From: Pseudomonas fluorescens
GTDB lineage: Bacteria > Pseudomonadota > Gammaproteobacteria > Pseudomonadales > Pseudomonadaceae
Assembly (NCBI RefSeq): GCF_902497875.1
Contig: NZ_CABVHY010000016.1
Location: 1-64,000, forward strand
Direction of reading: 5' to 3'
DNA: 64,000 nt
Notes under the pieces: generated by a model
Database searches by the model: none
The model's input: the letters and a program-made list of their open reading frames with translations, nothing else
What the model was told of the DNA's origin: nothing
Part shown: positions 57,575 through 64,000 of the stretch, piece by piece
How the letters are laid out: the number at the start of each line of letters is the position of its first letter
Position numbering within the stretch: the first letter of the stretch is position 1
Translations under genes and position numbers: made by a program

Positions 57575-58648
57575 TCAACGGGATTTCGGTTTCTTCACAT
57601 CCAGTCGGCGCAGGTGACAGGTCACTTCTTCACGGTCGTGGTACAGCTGCTTGCAGCCGATCTCGACCCGAATGCCGCGTTCCTTGAACCCGTCGGCGAT
57701 GCGTTCCAGCAAGCGCTTCACTTCGGCGTAACGCTGTTTCATCGGCAGCTTAAGGTTGACCACGGCTTCGCGGCAATGCCCCTCGCCAATCCATTCCTCC
57801 AGCATCGCCGCATTGCGTGCCGGTTTCTCGACGATGTCGCAGACCATCCAGTCCACCGGCTGCTTGGGCTTGAAGGTAAAACCGTCAGCCATCAGATGCT
57901 GGACCAGCCCGGTGTCCATCAGGCTCTCGGCCATCGGGCCGTTGTCGATGGCGGTCACCAGCATGCCGCGATTCACCAACTGCCAGGTCCAGCCGCCGGG
58001 TGCGGCACCGAGGTCGACGCCGGTCATGTCGCTGTGCAGGCGCTCGTCCCACTGATCGCGAGGGATAAAGTGGTGCCAGGCCTCTTCCAGTTTCAGGGTC
58101 GAACGGCTTGGCGCATCGCGGGGGAACTTCAGACGTGGAATGCCCATCGGCCACATCGCCGAGTTGTGGCTTTCCGCCAGGCCGAGAAACACTTCGCGGC
58201 CGCTTTTAAAGGTCAGCAGCAGCCGAGGCTTGCTGGCATCTTCCACCAACTTGCCGGCGCCGGTCAGCGCCTTGCGCAGCGGGCCTTCGAATTTTTTGCA
58301 GAAATTCGACAGCTCTTTACCGTCATTGGTATCCACCACCTCCAGCCACAGACTGCCGCAGGTTGGAAACGTCGCCATTTGCGCGAGGATCACGCTGATG
58401 CGATCAGTTTCCGGCAAGTCGATAAACATCCCGCGGGCCCATTGCCGTGGGAAGATCAGCTCGGCGAAACGCTGGCCGCGCATCAGCCGCTCGGCACCGT
58501 CGTCTTCGGTGCAGACGAACTCGGCGCAGGCGCTGCTGGTCTTGGCCTTGGCATAACCGGCGACATTCAGCCGCGCCGCGTGTTCGGATATCTCGGAACA
58601 GACTTCGCCTTCGAAGCCCGGCCGGCAATGCATAAAGAGGGTGTTCAT
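57575..58648 (-). CDS. rlmM: 23S rRNA (cytidine(2498)-2'-O)-methyltransferase RlmM
   Basis: RlmM methylates C2498 of 23S rRNA. The 357-residue protein has an N-terminal THUMP-like region and a Rossmann methyltransferase domain with the SAM site MTGVDLGAAPGGWTWQL and the KLPMKQRYAEV stretch. The ATG at 58648 (MNTLFMHCRPGFEGE) has AGGAG upstream. It is divergent from acnA across a REP-containing spacer and upstream of tusA on the same strand. Confidence 0.95.
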   Translation of the reverse strand: MNTLFMHCRPGFEGEVCSEISEHAARLNVAGYAKAKTSSACAEFVCTEDDGAERLMRGQRFAELIFPRQWARGMFIDLPETDRISVILAQMATFPTCGSLWLEVVDTNDGKELSNFCKKFEGPLRKALTGAGKLVEDASKPRLLLTFKSGREVFLGLAESHNSAMWPMGIPRLKFPRDAPSRSTLKLEEAWHHFIPRDQWDERLHSDMTGVDLGAAPGGWTWQLVNRGMLVTAIDNGPMAESLMDTGLVQHLMADGFTFKPKQPVDWMVCDIVEKPARNAAMLEEWIGEGHCREAVVNLKLPMKQRYAEVKRLLERIADGFKERGIRVEIGCKQLYHDREEVTCHLRRLDVKKPKSR

Positions 58649-58976
58649 TAATACTCCTGGGCAGTTGGCGAGAAATTCAGCCACTGCGCGACGCTCAGGC
58701 TTGCCCTAATCCTGTAGGAGCGAGACTTGCTCGCGATGGACTCAAGGGCGGCGCGTGTATTCAGAAAACACGCGTTATCGTTAACGTCCATCGCGAGCAA
58801 GCTCGCTCCTACCCTGAAGCAAAGCCTGTCACGAAAACCGGCGCATGATAGCCGAGTTCGTCACCCCGGACCTGCCCATAGAGTCCGGTTATTAGCCACA
58901 AGCGCCAAACAGAGCTAGGTTTAGTGCTCTGCGTCCCGTCAGCTCCGTAGCCGTGCGGACTTAAAGGAGTCATTCA
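58649..58976. other. Divergent intergenic region between rlmM and acnA
   Basis: It contains the REP doublet at 58714-58812 and about 160 bases before acnA with the ribosome binding site AAAGGAG. The acnA promoter should lie within 58815-58950, but no specific operator was recognised. Confidence 0.5.
58714..58812. repeat. REP doublet (GTAGGAGCGAGCTTGC type), inverted
   Basis: Arms GTAGGAGCGAGACTTGCTCG and the inverse CGAGCAAGCTCGCTCCTAC enclose about 45 bases that hold an AACACGCG-type inner stem. Confidence 0.9.
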
Positions 58977-61718
<2,742 letters not shown>

Positions 61719-61730
61719 GGCGTAATAACC

Positions 61731-61758
61731 AAAACACCGTCCTCTGGGGCGGTGTTTT
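61731..61758 (+). terminator. Terminator of acnA
   Basis: AAAACACCG / CGGTGTTTT arms with inner CC-TCT-GG pairing, ending in TTTTAGTTT, start 13 bases after the stop codon. Confidence 0.88.
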
Positions 61759-62084
61759 AGTTTCGGCGGGTAGATAAATCCCCTCCCGATATACTTGCGC
61801 GCCCCGCGCAACAATCCATGCAACAAAATTGAGCGCCACCCACACACAGATATCGCACACAATCTCCCAGCAAAAAAAAACCAATGGGGGAGCGAGCCTG
61901 CTCGCGATGAACGATAACGCGATTAACCCGTTAAACCGTGACGATCGAGAGCAACCACGGCGTATCGCAAGCAAACGAAGCGATGATCGGCCCTCCCCAC
62001 ACCCGATCATCGCAACCTCCAAACACATATACGCTTAACGGACGGGCATTGAGGCAAGCCCTCTCCCCTAACAAGGATGACCCC
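61759..62084. other. Intergenic region between acnA and the CPBP protease gene
   Basis: No gene is supported. A single REP is at 61885-61909. An in-frame upward extension of the next gene to 61938 has no ribosome binding site and a composition unlike coding DNA, so it is taken as leader. Confidence 0.55.
61885..61909. repeat. Single REP element (TCGCGAGCAGGCTCGCTCCC family)
   Basis: GGGGGAGCGAGCCTGCTCGC followed by GATGA, preceded by a run of nine A. No inverted partner is nearby. Confidence 0.85.
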
Positions 62085-62876
62085 ATGCTCGCACTGCCCT
62101 GGCCGTACCTGACATTCCTCACTGCCGGTTACGTCCTCGCACTCACCTACGGACAATTGGGTGCCCACGCGATCATCGCCATCATCCTGCTACTATTCGC
62201 AGGTTTAGCCGTCCTGCAACAAAAGTACTGGTATGGCCGCTATCTCGGCCACGCAGTGTTTGTGCTCCTGGCCCTGGCCCTCGCCCTGCATTGGCTGCCG
62301 GGATTTTATAGCGCTCGGCTAATCGACACCGAACGCTTCACCGAGGACGCCGTGCCATTCTCGATGTACCTCAATCTCGACAAACCGCTGATAGGCTTCT
62401 GGCTGCTGCTGGTCTGCCCATGGGTCATCGGCCGACGTTCGCTGATTCATGCGCTGTACGTCAGCACGCTGGCCCTGAGCGTAACCGCCATGGCCGCCCT
62501 CGGCGGTGGACTCTTGCTGGGAATCATCCAGTGGGCGCCAAAATGGCCCGAGCAGACCCAACTCTGGATGCTGAACAACTTGCTGCTGGTGACCCTGGTC
62601 GAAGAAGCGTTGTTTCGTGGTTATATACAAGGCGGCTTGAGCGAGCGTTTCAAACACCTGCCCTATGGCGAGCACCTCGCCTTGCTGCTCGCCTCGCTGC
62701 TGTTCGGCCTGGCTCACCTGGGTGCCGGTTGGCAATGGGTGCTCCTGGCAAGCATTGCCGGGGTGGGTTACGGTCTGGCGTACCGTTTTAGTGGGCTGGG
62801 CGCGGCAGTGGCCACGCACTTTGGTTTGAATGTGCTGCATTTCGGGTTGTTTACTTATCCGATGTTGGCGGGATAA
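62085..62876 (+). CDS. CPBP-family intramembrane glutamic endopeptidase
   Basis: The 263-residue protein has about eight hydrophobic segments. The CPBP/Abi (CAAX-protease-like) motifs are present: Glu173-Glu174 in VEEALFRGYIQGGL (EExxxR), the FGLAHLGAGW His motif, and HFGLNVLHFG (HxxxN). Members are Rce1-like membrane proteases, often linked to immunity of bacteriocin producers, but the substrate cannot be inferred here. The ATG at 62085 has AAGGA upstream. It is located between acnA and aer. Confidence 0.9.
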   Translation: MLALPWPYLTFLTAGYVLALTYGQLGAHAIIAIILLLFAGLAVLQQKYWYGRYLGHAVFVLLALALALHWLPGFYSARLIDTERFTEDAVPFSMYLNLDKPLIGFWLLLVCPWVIGRRSLIHALYVSTLALSVTAMAALGGGLLLGIIQWAPKWPEQTQLWMLNNLLLVTLVEEALFRGYIQGGLSERFKHLPYGEHLALLLASLLFGLAHLGAGWQWVLLASIAGVGYGLAYRFSGLGAAVATHFGLNVLHFGLFTYPMLAG

Positions 62877-62974
62877 ACGACGATTGAATCCGCAGCGCCG
62901 ACTGTTGAAATATATTCTTAATAAAACCCTCTCACTGCCGACAACCTGACAAAGCCTTGCGGATTGATAAAAAC

Positions 62975-64000
62975 ATGCGTAACAACCAGCCCATTACTCA
63001 GCGCGAACGCACCTTCCCCACTCAGCAACGGTTGATTTCCACTACCGACGCAAAAGGCGTGATCACCTACTGCAACGATGCATTCGTTGACATCAGTGGT
63101 TTTTCCCGCGAGGAGCTGGTTCGGGCGCCGCATAACCTGGTACGTCACCCTGACGTCCCGGCCGCAGTGTTCGCCCACATGTGGAGTACCCTGAAACAAG
63201 GCTTGCCATGGATGGGCATTGTGAAGAATCGCTGCAAAAGCGGTGACCACTATTGGGTCAATGCTTATGTCACACCGGTGTTCGATGGCAAGCAGGTGGT
63301 CGGTTATGAATCGGTACGGGTCAAACCCAGCGCCGAACAGATCCGCCGCGCCGAAGCGCTCTACCAACGCATCAACCAGGGCAAGTCGGCTATCCCGCAG
63401 AGCGATAAATGGCTACCAGTGCTGCAAGACTGGTTGCCGTTCATCCTGGTCAGCCAGCTGAGTTTCCTGATCGGTATCTGGTTCAACTCGCACTGGGGCT
63501 TTGCTCTCGCGGCGGGGCTTTCGGTGCCATTGGGCCTGCTCGGCTTGAGCTGGCAGCAGCGCGGCCTCAAACGCTTGCTGCGCCTGGCAGAACAGACCAC
63601 TTCGGACCCGTTGATCGCCCAGATGTACACCGACAGCCGCGGTGACCAGGCACGCCTGGAGATGTCGATCCTCAGTCAGGACGCCCGCCTGAGAACCTGC
63701 CTGACCCGGCTACAAGACACTGCCGAGCACCTGAACGACCAGGCGCGCCAATCCGACGCCCTGGCGCACAAGAGCTCTTCCGGGCTTGAGCGCCAGCGCG
63801 TCGAGACCGAGCAAGTGGCGACCGCTGTCAACCAGATGGCGGCCACCACCCAGGAAGTCGCCAGCCACGTGCAGCGCACTGCCGATGCCACCCAGGAAGC
63901 TAACCGCCTGACCAGCCGCGGTCGCGACATTGCCGGCGAAACCCGCGAGGCCATCCAGCGCCTGTCGGTGGTGGTCGGCGAAACGGGCGCCACCGTGACT
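62975..64000 (+). CDS. aer: Aer-type PAS methyl-accepting chemotaxis protein, cut by window end
   Basis: The 342 visible residues begin with a PAS domain (about 20-120; ISTTDAKGVITYCNDAFVDI, GFSREELVRAPHNLVRHPDV, KNRCKSGDHYWVNAYVTPV). This is the redox-sensing FAD-binding type of Aer. Two hydrophobic segments (about 160-200) anchor it in the membrane. The HAMP-like linker and start of the signalling coiled coil follow (SGLERQRVETEQVATAVNQM; TTQEVASHVQRTADATQEAN). The methyl-accepting tip and stop codon lie beyond position 64000. The same gene near acnA is PA1561 in P. aeruginosa. It should steer aerotaxis through CheW/CheA. Confidence 0.92.
   Translation, partial: MRNNQPITQRERTFPTQQRLISTTDAKGVITYCNDAFVDISGFSREELVRAPHNLVRHPDVPAAVFAHMWSTLKQGLPWMGIVKNRCKSGDHYWVNAYVTPVFDGKQVVGYESVRVKPSAEQIRRAEALYQRINQGKSAIPQSDKWLPVLQDWLPFILVSQLSFLIGIWFNSHWGFALAAGLSVPLGLLGLSWQQRGLKRLLRLAEQTTSDPLIAQMYTDSRGDQARLEMSILSQDARLRTCLTRLQDTAEHLNDQARQSDALAHKSSSGLERQRVETEQVATAVNQMAATTQEVASHVQRTADATQEANRLTSRGRDIAGETREAIQRLSVVVGETGATVT

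Noticed and set aside
61938..62084. Upstream 49-residue extension of the CPBP protease
   Set aside because: The first good ribosome binding site is at the ATG at 62085, and the extension is hydrophilic and would disturb the first membrane helix.

Overview
The window is chromosome from a fluorescent-group Pseudomonas. Protein sequences and gene order match Pseudomonas blocks known from P. aeruginosa: tal-rssC-rssB-PilZ-mlaA; queF-cupredoxin-copRS; lolCDE-PilZ-GDPD-sth; mfd-csiV; nagZ-psrA-lexA-sulA-topA-fadBA; uup-slt; pdxB; pmpM-tusA-rlmM-acnA-aer. The DNA is GC-rich, and intergenic regions are full of two REP families typical of the P. fluorescens group, one built on GTAGGAGCTGCCGCAGGC and one on TCGCGAGCAAGCTCGCTCCC. 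No tRNA, rRNA or CRISPR was seen.

Layout. Positions 1-2600 are accessory and decayed: the right end of an IS66-family element, an AT-richer membrane-anchored orphan gene whose present start codon lies in the IS end, a broken RelE/HigA-type toxin-antitoxin pair, and a frameshifted pseudogene. This debris abuts the 5' end of dusA, a known integration hotspot. From dusA onward the window is almost entirely core genome. 3.9-8 kb: transaldolase, the RssB/RssC signalling pair, a PilZ protein and MlaA. 8-13 kb: a PhnX-like HAD protein that has lost its nucleophile, QueF, and a copper module (cupredoxin divergent from CopRS, with a CopR-type palindrome between). 13-20.5 kb: the LolCDE lipoprotein exporter, a second PilZ protein, a phosphodiesterase, Sth and ApbE. 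20.7-32.5 kb: an extended GAPDH, Mfd, CsiV and two large convergent SWIM/SNF2 helicase paralogues. 32.6-44.3 kb: methylthioinosine phosphorylase, NagZ, PsrA, the LexA-SulA SOS operon, TopA and the fadBA beta-oxidation operon. 44.3-45.3 kb is a gene-poor stretch with a candidate small RNA, REP elements and a long dispersed repeat. 45.3-64 kb: UspA, Uup, Slt, a Fic protein, an ABC exporter, PdxB, a PmpM-type MATE pump, TusA, RlmM, AcnA, a CPBP protease and the start of an Aer-type chemoreceptor cut by the window end.

Functional links: the SOS response (two LexA boxes before lexA-sulA), fatty-acid sensing (PsrA with tandem operators near its own start, and fadBA nearby), copper resistance, outer-membrane lipid and lipoprotein traffic (MlaA, LolCDE), and cell-wall recycling (NagZ, Slt). 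No complete unknown multi-gene system is evident. The observations most worth following are the paired SWIM/SNF2 helicases, one apparently co-transcribed with mfd; the IS-derived start codon; REP elements that supply stop codons to two adjacent genes; the candidate small RNA; and the nucleophile-less HAD protein.
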